47,399 nt of DNA, from positions 1 through 47,399 of the forward strand of contig CAISUE010000057.1 in assembly GCA_903888615.1 (NCBI GenBank). The letters are read 5' to 3'. Every line of letters begins with the position of its first letter. Positions within the stretch are counted from its first letter, which is position 1. This DNA comes from an uncultured Gammaproteobacteria bacterium. Its GTDB lineage: Bacteria; Pseudomonadota; Gammaproteobacteria; CAISUE01. Below, one piece after another: positions 16,647 through 25,376 of the stretch. A program made the translations under genes and the position numbers. The notes below the pieces were generated by a model. The model was not told where the DNA came from and did not search any database. It saw only the letters and a program-made list of their open reading frames with translations.

Positions 16647-17351
16647 TCACGATGATTTTGGCGAAATAAATAATTTTCGCGAATGAATCACTCGACCATT
16701 TAATAACGGGGCAAGGGATAAACGCGTTAAACGTTGCGCGGTAGCAGCAACCCTTGGTTGCGAAAAATCCAACGCATAAATGGCGTGTAAATGCTCCCCC
16801 AGGTAAGACGATGCCACGTTATCGTCCACTTCAAAAAAACCATTTAACGGTAAAAATTGATAATATTTAGTTGCTTCAATTGGACGCTGTGATTGTGCTT
16901 GTTCAAGCAAATTAATACCATAGCCTAATTCCGTCAATAAACGCAATTCAAATGCTCTAAGTACAGCTGCTAAATTTTCCACCGTTTGCAATTGCCCAAG
17001 GCAGTGTTGATAATACTCATACAAACCTGGCAATGGCTCATACCTGCTTAAACAATACATCAACAATTCATTGAGATAAAAACCACAAGCTTGGGCATTA
17101 CCGATTAAGGTCAGTGGTAGCGCTGCTGCCTCCACTTGACTTAAGCGCAACAAATCCCCCTTACCCTGCAAGGATACCCTTAGCGGCATAAACACTTGCA
17201 ACAAAGCTTTTCGGGGAGATTTTTTTTGATGAATATAATTCGCTACAGCACCAACACGACCGTGGTCTTGAGTAAATAATTCTAGCAGCAATGCATTCTC
17301 GCGATAAGCGCGAGAATGCAAGAGAAAAGCTTCGGAAAAAGAATCCAGCAT
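16647..17351 (-). CDS. recO: DNA repair protein RecO
   Basis: RecO binds RecR and single-stranded-DNA-binding protein and helps load RecA at gaps (RecFOR pathway). The protein has about 234 residues from ATG 17351. It begins with the OB-fold strand pattern FLLHSRAYRENALLLELFT and continues HGRVGAVA; the helical C-terminal half includes LRAFELRLLTELGY, typical of the family. A TTG at 17357 extends it by two residues, but ATG 17351 is preferred. The zinc-binding cysteines of some RecO proteins are not seen, as in many gammaproteobacteria. It is the last gene of a lepB-rnc-era-recO series, starting 9 bp after era. Confidence 0.9.
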   Translation of the reverse strand: MLDSFSEAFLLHSRAYRENALLLELFTQDHGRVGAVANYIHQKKSPRKALLQVFMPLRVSLQGKGDLLRLSQVEAAALPLTLIGNAQACGFYLNELLMYCLSRYEPLPGLYEYYQHCLGQLQTVENLAAVLRAFELRLLTELGYGINLLEQAQSQRPIEATKYYQFLPLNGFFEVDDNVASSYLGEHLHAIYALDFSQPRVAATAQRLTRLSLAPLLNGRVIHSRKLFISPKSS

Positions 17352-17360
17352 GGTCAAAAA

Positions 17361-18233
17361 TTAATTGACCACTGGCATAAATCCGGGTTTTTTTAATTTC
17401 ACCCAAATTTTTAAAAAAACTTTTTTATCCCAAAATTTTTCTAAATCCAATCGAGCTGCAGTGCTCATGATTTTTAAACGTTCACCATTTTTACCGATAA
17501 TAATCGGTTTATGGCTTTCTTTTTCAATCCAAACAGTCGCATAAATATGAATGATGCCATTTTTAATATCGTATTGATCCACTTCCACCGAGGAACTGTA
17601 TGGCAATTCTGAACCCGTATAACGCATCAATTTTTCACGAATAATTTCTGCCGCATAAAATTTTTCACTGCGATCGGTCACCAAGTCATCGGAATAAATA
17701 AAGGCTTGCTCAGGCAAATGACGTTTAATAACGGTTAATAAGAGTTCTAAATTTTTTTGCGTAATGGCGGAACACGGTACAAATTCAGCCTTAGGTAATA
17801 GCACACCCAATTCTTCAGTCAGTGAAAATAAAGTGCTGTGACTGAGCCGATCGGATTTATTTAACGCGACAATTAAAGGCATATCAAGCGATTTTAACTT
17901 TTGAGCCATTTCTTGGTCTGCTAACGTCGTTTGCGTCGCATCAACTACCCACAGTACGACATCGACATCTTTTAAAATTGCATTAGCGGCTTTATTCATT
18001 TGTCGATTATGAAATTTTGCATTCACATGCATGCCAGGGGTATCGATAAACACAAATTGACAATCGTCGTCAGATTTAATACCCAGAATTTGCTGCTGGG
18101 TGGTTTGGGGTTTGGCTGAAGTGATACTGACTTTCAACCCTAAAAATGCATTAAGTAGCGTTGATTTACCAGCATTAGGCCGACCAATAATGGCAATATA
18201 GCCACAGCGTTTATTAATGTCCGTATGAATCAT
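17361..18233 (-). CDS. era: GTPase Era
   Basis: Era is an essential GTPase that binds the 3' end of 16S rRNA during 30S assembly. The 290 residues contain G1 GRPNAGKS at 18-25, G3 DTPGMH near 60, G4 NKSD near 125, and a C-terminal KH domain with the IIIGKNGERLK loop. The ATG at 18233 overlaps the rnc stop by four bases (ATGA), implying translational coupling with RNase III, whose product Era handles in ribosome maturation. The length is close to the usual 301. Confidence 0.96.
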   Translation of the reverse strand: MIHTDINKRCGYIAIIGRPNAGKSTLLNAFLGLKVSITSAKPQTTQQQILGIKSDDDCQFVFIDTPGMHVNAKFHNRQMNKAANAILKDVDVVLWVVDATQTTLADQEMAQKLKSLDMPLIVALNKSDRLSHSTLFSLTEELGVLLPKAEFVPCSAITQKNLELLLTVIKRHLPEQAFIYSDDLVTDRSEKFYAAEIIREKLMRYTGSELPYSSSVEVDQYDIKNGIIHIYATVWIEKESHKPIIIGKNGERLKIMSTAARLDLEKFWDKKVFLKIWVKLKKPGFMPVVN

Positions 18234-18943
18234 GATAGTTTTAACACCTCTTTAAGAAATTGTTCAGCCGCCGCTTGCTCAGCATAACGCCGACATAAAC
18301 CGACTCCCCTACTAATCTCGGCAAAACCTTCGACCCGACAAAGGACATAAAACATTTGGGCATGCGCATCACCGGTTGTCGCGGTAATTTCATAACAAGG
18401 CAATGGAAAGCGCTGCGCTTGCAAATATTCTTGTAAAGTCGATTTAAAATCTTTTTGAATTTTTTTAGCAATCACTTGATCAAGACGATCGGTAAACCAT
18501 TTAGCCACTAAACTATTACAACGATCAAAACCTGCATCCAAATAAATCGCAGCAATAATTGCTTCCACTGCATCGGCTAAAATAGACTTGCGATTGAAAC
18601 CACCGCTTTTTAATTCACCGACGCCTAAAATCAAATGATCGCTTAATTGAAACGCTAAGGCTATATCCGCCAGGGTTTCTTCACGCACAAGTGTTGCTCG
18701 ATAGCGACTCAATTCACCTTCATTGGCGATGGGCATCAATTGATAAAGTGCATTGGCAATGACAAAATTTAAGATCGAATCCCCTAAAAATTCTAAACGT
18801 TCATTATTTTTAGCGGTAACACTGCGATGCGTTAAGGCACGAATGAGTAATTTTTCATCGCTAAAGCTATAACCTAGACGCTGTTGCAACGCCTGTAAAC
18901 GGGTTGATGGTGCTTTATTCACCTTTGTTTTTAGATTAATCAC
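18230..18943 (-). CDS. rnc: Ribonuclease III
   Basis: It cleaves double-stranded RNA, chiefly the rRNA precursor. The 237 residues have the signature NERLEFLGDS at 47-56, a second acidic cluster (LADAVEAIIAAIYLD) with the catalytic Asp and Glu, and a C-terminal double-stranded-RNA-binding domain from about 155. The start is GTG 18943, which overlaps the lepB stop (GTGA). An ATG-started alternative would lose the N-terminal helix. Overlaps on both sides place it firmly in the lepB-rnc-era operon. Confidence 0.95.
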   Translation of the reverse strand: MINLKTKVNKAPSTRLQALQQRLGYSFSDEKLLIRALTHRSVTAKNNERLEFLGDSILNFVIANALYQLMPIANEGELSRYRATLVREETLADIALAFQLSDHLILGVGELKSGGFNRKSILADAVEAIIAAIYLDAGFDRCNSLVAKWFTDRLDQVIAKKIQKDFKSTLQEYLQAQRFPLPCYEITATTGDAHAQMFYVLCRVEGFAEISRGVGLCRRYAEQAAAEQFLKEVLKLS

Positions 18944-19722
18944 TTAAGCACCATGAAACAACGATCCCAACGAGGTCTGTGTTTATCACTATTCCAGCTG
19001 AATAATATGACATGCGCTCTGCCGATAATCGCTTCTTCAGGCACAAAACCCCAAAAACGACTGTCATTACTGTCATCACGATTATCCCCCATAGCAAAAT
19101 AATTGCCCGCTGGCACCACAATATCTTGAAAATCACCACTGATATTCACATCGTTACGCAAATAAATTTTATGAGGATGACCCGTTAAGGCTTCATTTTC
19201 GATGGTAACTGGCCATGAATCAGGCCCACCATTATTATCACGTGATACACCCGCATAACTTTGGGTCATGGCAACGCCATTGATATAAAGGATTTTATTT
19301 AAATAACTTAACCGATCGCCTGGTACCCCAACAATACGTTTAATCAAATCCATTTGTGGATTACCTGGCATCCGAAAAACCACAATATCACCCACGACCG
19401 GTTCTTGGATACGAATGAGTTTTGTGTGTAAGACTGGCAAGCGTAAGCCATAATAAAATTTATTAACGGCAATTAAATCACCCACTAATAACGTCGGCTT
19501 TAAAGAACCTGAAGGAATGCGATAAGGTTCAAATAAAAAAGAACGAATAACTAACACAGTCAGTAATACAGGAAAAAAAGACCGGCTGTATTCAATCATT
19601 TTAGGCATGGTTTTATCTTTACGTTGAGCTGCCCATAACCAAGCATCTAAACCATAAATCACCCCTGTCACGATAACAACCAGACTGAGCACCAATTCAA
19701 AATAACTCATCAAAAAATCCAT
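18940..19722 (-). CDS. lepB: Signal peptidase I
   Basis: It removes signal peptides from exported preproteins at the inner membrane. The 260 residues contain two N-terminal membrane segments (about 8-25 and 50-64), the nucleophile region PSGSLKPTL (Ser73), KRIVGVPGD with the general base Lys128, and GDNRDDSNDSRFWG. One small oddity is Leu rather than the usual Met after the active-site serine. ATG 19722 follows a GAGG site. It heads the lepB-rnc-era-recO unit, 80 bp after lepA, the same order as in E. coli. The exported proteins in this window (NTPDase, the 136-residue protein, TolC-like) would be its clients. Confidence 0.95.
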   Translation of the reverse strand: MDFLMSYFELVLSLVVIVTGVIYGLDAWLWAAQRKDKTMPKMIEYSRSFFPVLLTVLVIRSFLFEPYRIPSGSLKPTLLVGDLIAVNKFYYGLRLPVLHTKLIRIQEPVVGDIVVFRMPGNPQMDLIKRIVGVPGDRLSYLNKILYINGVAMTQSYAGVSRDNNGGPDSWPVTIENEALTGHPHKIYLRNDVNISGDFQDIVVPAGNYFAMGDNRDDSNDSRFWGFVPEEAIIGRAHVILFSWNSDKHRPRWDRCFMVLK

Positions 19723-19801
19723 CTCACATCCTCTGTTTTTTTATACGAAAAATTTTATACTATGACGACTAGTGAAAATATTGATCCTACGAATGATTTC
19801 A

Positions 19802-21601
19802 TTATTCAATCTTCAACACCGCTAAAAACGCTTCTTGGGGGATTTCCACCGAACCAATTTGTTTCATACGTTTCTTACCTTCTTTTTGTTTTTCCAGTAA
19901 TTTCCGTTTCCGTGAAATATCACCGCCATAACATTTAGCAATCACATTTTTACGCAGAGCTTTAACGGTTGAACGTGCGACCACTTGAGTGCCTATCGCC
20001 GCTTGAATCGCCACATCAAACATTTGCCTCGGGATCAATTCTTGCATCTTTTCAACCAACCGACGACCTTTGTAAACCGATTGATCACGATGGACTATCA
20101 ACGCTAAAGCATCGACACGTTCCGTATTGATCAATACATCTAAACGGACTAAATTCGCTAATTGAAACCGCACAAAAGCATAATCCAGTGATGCATAACC
20201 ACGGGACACCGATTTTAAACGATCAAAAAAATCCAATACCACTTCATTCATCGGCAAATCATAACTCAACGCGACTTGTGAACCCAAGTAACTCATCTTG
20301 GTTTGACAGCCGCGTTTTTCAATGCACAGGGTCATCACCGCACCCAAATATTGTTGTGGCACTAAAATATTCGCAGCAACAATCGGTTCATGCATTTCAC
20401 GAATCAACCCAATATTGGGTAATTTCGAGGGGTTATCGACATGAATAATATCACCATCGGTTTTAACAATTTCATAAATAACCGTTGGCGCTGTGGTAAT
20501 CAAATTCAATTGGTATTCGCGTTCTAAGCGTTCTTGAACAATTTCCATATGTAGCATGCCTAAAAAGCCACAACGAAAACCAAAACCCAGTGCTTCTGAA
20601 CTTTCTGGTTCATAATAAAGCGCTGAATCATTCAAACGTAATTTTGCCAATGCTTCACGGAATTCTTCAAAATCATCGGCACTGACGGGAAATAAACCCG
20701 CATACACTTGCGGCTGGACTTTTTTAAAGCCTGGCAATGCTTCTGCAGCGGGTTTTGCACTCAAGGTAATGGTATCGCCCACGGGAGCACCATCGATATC
20801 TTTAACGCCAGCGATCAAATAACCCACTTCACCCGCTCGTAAAATACCGGTATCATGCGCTTTGGGATCATAAAAACCCATTTTATCCACATGATAATTA
20901 CGTCCCGTCGACATAATTTGAATTTTATCGCCTACTTTGACGGTGCCATGCTTGATTCGCACCAATGACACCACCCCTAAATAATTATCAAACCACGAAT
21001 CGATGATTAACGCTTGCAAAGCTGCTGTTTCATCTCCAATGGGCGCTGGAATAATTTGGACTAATTGCTCTAATAATGCACTAATCCCTAAACCACTCTT
21101 AGCACTGATCTGTACTGCATGTTCTGCTGGAATACCGATAATTTCTTCAATTTCATGAATAACCCGCACAGCATCGGCTTGCGGCAAATCGATTTTATTG
21201 AGGACAGGAAGCACTTCAAGGCCTTGCTCAATGGCGGTATAGCAAACAGCCACGGTTTGTGCTTCGACACCTTGGGCGGCATCGACCACTAATAAAGCCC
21301 CTTCACAAGCGGCCAACGAACGCGACACTTCATACGAAAAATCGACATGGCCAGGCGTATCGATAAAATTCAATTGATACGATTGACCATCCAGGGCGAT
21401 ATAATTCAACGTGACACTGTGGGCTTTGATGGTGATACCGCGTTCGCGTTCTAAATCCATCGAATCCAACACTTGTGCCGCCATTTCACGATCCTGCAAG
21501 CCACCACACAATTGAATGAAACGATCAGCTAAAGTAGATTTACCATGATCAATATGAGCGATGATCGAAAAATTACGGATTTGTTTTATAGCATAAGTCA
21601 T
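19802..21601 (-). CDS. lepA: Elongation factor 4 (LepA)
   Basis: A ribosome-associated translational GTPase implicated in 30S maturation and recovery from stalled translation. The 599 residues carry AHIDHGKST (15-23), the switch region RERGITI, G3 DTPGHVDF, G4 NKID, and the C-terminal domain specific to LepA ending in [14 protein letters not shown]. The length equals that of E. coli LepA (599). No frame problem is seen. It precedes lepB, the conserved order that gave it its name. Confidence 0.97.
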   Translation of the reverse strand: MTYAIKQIRNFSIIAHIDHGKSTLADRFIQLCGGLQDREMAAQVLDSMDLERERGITIKAHSVTLNYIALDGQSYQLNFIDTPGHVDFSYEVSRSLAACEGALLVVDAAQGVEAQTVAVCYTAIEQGLEVLPVLNKIDLPQADAVRVIHEIEEIIGIPAEHAVQISAKSGLGISALLEQLVQIIPAPIGDETAALQALIIDSWFDNYLGVVSLVRIKHGTVKVGDKIQIMSTGRNYHVDKMGFYDPKAHDTGILRAGEVGYLIAGVKDIDGAPVGDTITLSAKPAAEALPGFKKVQPQVYAGLFPVSADDFEEFREALAKLRLNDSALYYEPESSEALGFGFRCGFLGMLHMEIVQERLEREYQLNLITTAPTVIYEIVKTDGDIIHVDNPSKLPNIGLIREMHEPIVAANILVPQQYLGAVMTLCIEKRGCQTKMSYLGSQVALSYDLPMNEVVLDFFDRLKSVSRGYASLDYAFVRFQLANLVRLDVLINTERVDALALIVHRDQSVYKGRRLVEKMQELIPRQMFDVAIQAAIGTQVVARSTVKALRKNVIAKCYGGDISRKRKLLEKQKEGKKRMKQIGSVEIPQEAFLAVLKIE

Positions 21602-21667
21602 GAAAAATACAATCGCTTAAAGTTGAATAATACAAAAAAATGCTAGTGCCACAACGCATGAAATAGC

Positions 21668-22459
21668 TTAACCATTAACATAAGCTAAGCGTTGCACGCG
21701 CCAATAAATACCAAAACCCATAATAATCATCGGCAGCGATAATAATTGCCCCATGGTAAACCAACTGAAAGCGAGATAACCCAATTGACTGTCCGGTTGA
21801 CGAAAACATTCGGCGATAAAACGAAACAAACCATAGAAAATCAAAAACAAACCTGACGTGGCGCCTAAAGCACGTGGTTTACTGGAATAACACCATAAAA
21901 TCGTGAATAACAAGACCCCTTCCATCAAAAATTCATACAAAGGCGAAGCATGGCGTGGTAAAGGACCCGCATGTGGGAATACCATTCCCCAAGGAACCGT
22001 CGTTACTCTGCCCCATAATTCACCATTGATGAAATTCGCCAAACGGCCTGCTGCCAAACCAAGCGGCACTAGGGGAGCAATAAAATCGCCAATGCTAAAA
22101 AAATCTTTGTGTGTTTTGCGAGAAAAAATATAGACCGCTGTCGCAACACCCAACAAACCACCGTGAAATGACATACCGCCTTGCCAAATTTTAAACAATT
22201 CGAGTGGATCAGCAAGCAAAACACTAAAATCATAAAACACCATGTAGCCTATTCTGCCTCCTAAAATAACTCCTAAGGCACAATAAAAGACTAAGTCATT
22301 TACTTCGTCATACGTCCATAAACCGTTGGACCGCTTAGCGCGATAAGCACCTAAAAATAACGCAGATAAAAAGCCGAATAGATAAGCAATACCGTACCAA
22401 TGTACCGCTAAGGGCCCTAAATGAAAAGCGATGGGATTAATACTGGGGAAAATCAACAT
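21668..22459 (-). CDS. lgt: Prolipoprotein diacylglyceryl transferase
   Basis: It transfers diacylglycerol from phosphatidylglycerol to the lipobox cysteine of prolipoproteins in the inner membrane. From ATG 22459 it has 263 residues with seven hydrophobic segments, [11 protein letters not shown] near the start, [16 protein letters not shown] and the Lgt signature [16 protein letters not shown]. The signature has Ala-Asn where many enzymes have Gly-Asn. The open frame continues to GTG 22516, but this would run through a strong inverted repeat and has no ribosome site, so I chose 22459. The MacA-like lipoprotein at 35.6 kb would be a substrate. Confidence 0.93.
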   Translation of the reverse strand: MLIFPSINPIAFHLGPLAVHWYGIAYLFGFLSALFLGAYRAKRSNGLWTYDEVNDLVFYCALGVILGGRIGYMVFYDFSVLLADPLELFKIWQGGMSFHGGLLGVATAVYIFSRKTHKDFFSIGDFIAPLVPLGLAAGRLANFINGELWGRVTTVPWGMVFPHAGPLPRHASPLYEFLMEGVLLFTILWCYSSKPRALGATSGLFLIFYGLFRFIAECFRQPDSQLGYLAFSWFTMGQLLSLPMIIMGFGIYWRVQRLAYVNG

Positions 22460-22481
22460 AGAGTTTTGACTTGATAATGAC

Positions 22482-22523
22482 ACGCTGCGTGATTTAAAAA
22501 CAAATGTTTTAATCACGCAGCGT
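22482..22523. terminator. Intergenic inverted repeat between damX and lgt
   Basis: ACGCTGCGTGATT (22482-22494) and AATCACGCAGCGT (22511-22523) are perfect 13-bp arms around an AT-rich 16-base centre with further A/T pairing. It begins seven bases after the damX stop, so it can end or process that transcript, though no T run follows the outer stem. Confidence 0.65.
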
Positions 22524-22529
22524 CATGGG

Positions 22530-24284
22530 TTAATTGGCTTCTTTAACAGCAAGCACAGATTTTTTCACTTTTGCGACTTTAGTGCTCATTTGAGCAGGCC
22601 ATAATTTTTGGGTCGTTAAATCGGATGGCAGTGTCGCTAGTGCTTTTGAAGCTGCCTTCAAGGTCGGGTAATGACCATAAAAAACATGGATCGACTTTAC
22701 TTTACCATGAATAATGGTTAAGTGTGCTTTTAAACCAGGACACTGTTTCAATAAAACACTTAACTCACGCAGAGATGTAATATTGAGCAATTCCAAGCCA
22801 TAAGCGTCGATGGCTTGAGGCTTAGCCGATTTAACAACTGCTTCAGACTTGGCGACTTTAGAAATCGTTTCAACCTTAATCGTTTTATCAGCGGACACCA
22901 CTTTAGCGGTCGCAATGACACTGGGCTCTTTCACCAATGGTGTTTTTGGGGAAGTGGCAGCCGAAGGCATGGACGTTGCCACGGCATCATCAATCGCGGT
23001 CGTACTAACTGTCGTTGCCACCGCGCTCGGCGCAGCAAGTGCCTTGACTGGCGCAGCAACACTTTCCGTGACAGCAGGTGCTTTCATAGCAGGTAAGGGT
23101 GTAACAGCAAGCGCTGGGCTTACGGGGGTAGGCATTATGGCTGGCGTTGGCTCTTGCACACCTTTATCACTCAAAATAATCGGGGCAACGACAGGTAACA
23201 CTTCTTTAGTGTTAGCGCTAGGCATCGTGGTAACTGGCACAGTAGAACTCGCATCAACCGCTGCTGACGATGGCGCTGAAACAGGCGACTTCAAGGCTTG
23301 AGGTAGTGGCAAGGGAATACTGCCATCGGCCGCGACTTCAGGATTTAACGCTTGACCATTTAATGAAATAGTTGCTGGAAGCTTCGGCGTTTGAGCATTA
23401 TGCACTAACCAACTCGCGCCCATAATCAATACAACGAGCAACACACCACAACCAATTAGTTTATTGGCGTAGCGTTTAAAAAAACTACCGGTTTTATCTT
23501 GTCTATCTTGAGTCAACATATCGAGTAAGGCTCTTCTTGCAATGCGATTAATACGAACGGGATTACCTTCCGATAACCGATAAATTCGGGTAATGATTTC
23601 ATCGGTTAAAGGAAAATCTTCTTGCCAACCCGCCACTGCTAAACGGTGGCCTAAGTATAACGACGTTTCATCTATCGTCAAAGGGGTCAACTGAATCATG
23701 TGCAACAAATTTTCTTCTTCAGGTTCAAGCAAACGCTGCAACGTTTGCAATAAACCTGGTTCAGCTAATAACAGTACATGGCAATTCATTTGGTGTTCAG
23801 ACTGTTGCCCTATTAAATAGAGCAACGCTTCCAATGTTTCAAACGGTAATAAATGTGCATTATCAATCACTAACAAACAAGGTCGATCTTTTTGTTGCAA
23901 AGCTGTTAATTCTTCATCCAACATTTGCTCTAATGTTTGCTCCGGATGCCATGGCACATTAAAGACATCACCCACCCACTCGATTAAACGGCTGACATCA
24001 AAACTCGTTTCGGCATGGATGCGTCCGAGATGCACCGTCTCACCCATTTGACTCAACAATAATTCCAGCAAGGTAGTTTTACCAGCACCATTATCACCCG
24101 TCACCACCATCAATTGATTTTTATAATGACTAATGTATTGCAATAAATCGAGAATTTCTTCCCATTGATTCGGAATAAAAACCAATGCTTTATCGGTATG
24201 CATCGCAAAAGGATCACGATGCAACTGAAAATATTGCCAATAATTGGTAATATCAGGGCTTTCTTCTGGAAGCACTGCCGTCAT
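22530..24284 (-). CDS. damX: DamX-like AAA-ATPase/SPOR cell-division protein
   Basis: DamX is an inner-membrane protein whose SPOR domain binds denuded septal glycan. The 584 residues carry an N-terminal AAA domain with Walker A GDNGAGKTT (63-71) and Walker B CLLVIDNAH (near 138), a single membrane segment (about 273-291), a long low-complexity Ala/Pro/Val/Thr periplasmic linker (about 300-490) and a C-terminal SPOR domain (about 495-570). An AAGGAG site stands five bases before ATG 24284, partly inside a palindrome. In E. coli the order is aroK-aroB-damX-dam; here aroK is directly upstream and aroB is absent. Confidence 0.88.
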   Translation of the reverse strand: MTAVLPEESPDITNYWQYFQLHRDPFAMHTDKALVFIPNQWEEILDLLQYISHYKNQLMVVTGDNGAGKTTLLELLLSQMGETVHLGRIHAETSFDVSRLIEWVGDVFNVPWHPEQTLEQMLDEELTALQQKDRPCLLVIDNAHLLPFETLEALLYLIGQQSEHQMNCHVLLLAEPGLLQTLQRLLEPEEENLLHMIQLTPLTIDETSLYLGHRLAVAGWQEDFPLTDEIITRIYRLSEGNPVRINRIARRALLDMLTQDRQDKTGSFFKRYANKLIGCGVLLVVLIMGASWLVHNAQTPKLPATISLNGQALNPEVAADGSIPLPLPQALKSPVSAPSSAAVDASSTVPVTTMPSANTKEVLPVVAPIILSDKGVQEPTPAIMPTPVSPALAVTPLPAMKAPAVTESVAAPVKALAAPSAVATTVSTTAIDDAVATSMPSAATSPKTPLVKEPSVIATAKVVSADKTIKVETISKVAKSEAVVKSAKPQAIDAYGLELLNITSLRELSVLLKQCPGLKAHLTIIHGKVKSIHVFYGHYPTLKAASKALATLPSDLTTQKLWPAQMSTKVAKVKKSVLAVKEAN

Positions 24285-24293
24285 AATTTCTCC

Positions 24294-24366
24294 TTAAGAA
24301 TTACGCCGTAATTCTTAACCTATTTTAAAAACTAGCGCGGGCTGCCGCGCGTAGGTACTGAATAAA
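24294..24366 (-). repeat. Palindromic intergenic element, partial copy B
   Basis: Read on the minus strand, it starts with TTTATTCAGTAC (24366-24355, 11 of 12 bases of the full copy's inverted end). It continues with a GCGCGG/CCGCGC hairpin (24332-24355) and ends with a perfect palindrome of 12-bp arms around one base (24294-24318). The order matches the full copy at 27485-27629, though the palindrome sequence differs. The palindrome overlaps the damX ribosome site by two bases. Confidence 0.65.
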
Positions 24367-24374
24367 GCATTTAA

Positions 24375-24905
24375 TTAAAAAAAGTGTTCTTTTAAATGTT
24401 CGTAAATTTCTTGCACGATGCGTATCCCTGGCCCATTATCCGTCTGACACGACCAATTTGCCATCTCGCGGTACAAAGGCTCGCGTTCAGCATACAATTT
24501 TTCTAACGCGGCTTTGCGATCTTTAGTCTGAATCAATGGACGATGTTTATCGCGCAGCGTACGATTCACTTGTTCTTCCAAAGACACACTTAAATAAATG
24601 ATGTAACCCGTCTTTGCTAAATGCTTACGGCATTTTGGCGATAAAATCGTCCCACCACCCGTAGCTAAGACAATTTGCTCAATTTGCGTTAACTCTTCTA
24701 CCATGGCTTCTTCACGCTTGTTGAAACCACTTTCGCCTTCAACATCAAAAATCCACGCAACAGACACCCCTGTCATAGCTTCGATTTCTTGATCTGAATC
24801 ATAAAAAGGTCGCGCTAATTCACGCGCCAGTAATTTACCAATAGTGCTTTTACCAGCTGCCATCGGTCCAATCAAGTAAATATTGGGAATTGCCATTTTA
24901 TTCAT
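24375..24905 (-). CDS. aroK: Shikimate kinase
   Basis: It phosphorylates shikimate with ATP in the aromatic amino-acid pathway. The 176 residues show Walker A GPMAAGKST (13-21), the shikimate-binding DSDQEIE and GESGFNKREE, LATGGGTIL, and the lid segment RHRPLI-like DKHRPLI. All expected residues are present. It starts at ATG 24905, five bases after the coiled-coil gene. The usual downstream partner aroB is missing; 90 bp, mostly a palindromic element, separates it from damX. Confidence 0.94.
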   Translation of the reverse strand: MNKMAIPNIYLIGPMAAGKSTIGKLLARELARPFYDSDQEIEAMTGVSVAWIFDVEGESGFNKREEAMVEELTQIEQIVLATGGGTILSPKCRKHLAKTGYIIYLSVSLEEQVNRTLRDKHRPLIQTKDRKAALEKLYAEREPLYREMANWSCQTDNGPGIRIVQEIYEHLKEHFF

Positions 24906-24910
24906 AATAA

Positions 24911-25330
24911 TTAAGAAGCCACCACGTGATCTTGAGAACTTACCACCGATGCTTCCGATTCAAGAACTGTATTAACCATTGTTTCAGCAATAGTCGTTTT
25001 AGCGTTAATTACCGGAACGTCATCGGTAGTAAACTCTTTTTCAGGCTCAGAAGGTTTGTGCGCCATCGCTTCTTTCAGTATATTTAAGTCCTGTTGAAAA
25101 AGCACCGTTAATTCAGTCAAGCGCTTCAATAAAACGCTTTCTTGCTCATGCAGTATTCTTAACTGTTCAACCACTTGACCTAATTCACCCTCTACACGGG
25201 GGATAACGGCGGCTTGAACTGCAGTTGAAGCACTATTCATCGTAGCTTGCACTTTCGTTAACGCTTCACCAAAATTAGCGTCGGAAAGCATCGATTTCAA
25301 TTCAGTTAAACTTTTTGGTATCTTAATCAC
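24911..25330 (-). CDS. Hypothetical coiled-coil protein
   Basis: I do not recognise this 139-residue protein. Residues 50-95 form a probable coiled coil (GELGQVVEQLRILHEQESVL followed by more Leu heptads), and an acidic, Thr/Val-rich tail follows. The N-terminal half, with Ser, Ala and Gln spaced along an amphipathic helix, is loosely phasin-like, but this is not enough for a call. The start is GTG 25330 with GGAT seven bases upstream. It lies five bases before aroK, so the two are probably co-transcribed. No signal peptide or membrane segment is seen. Confidence 0.55.
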   Translation of the reverse strand: MIKIPKSLTELKSMLSDANFGEALTKVQATMNSASTAVQAAVIPRVEGELGQVVEQLRILHEQESVLLKRLTELTVLFQQDLNILKEAMAHKPSEPEKEFTTDDVPVINAKTTIAETMVNTVLESEASVVSSQDHVVAS

Positions 25331-25376
25331 TGTAGTATCCTGATTATCCTATTGTTATTGATTTAAGTGTCTCTCG

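Noticed and set aside
22849-23301. 150-codon plus-strand frame, Ala/Val/Thr-rich
   Set aside because: It is antisense to the low-complexity Ala/Pro/Val linker of DamX, which creates open frames on the other strand. It has no ribosome site or family resemblance.
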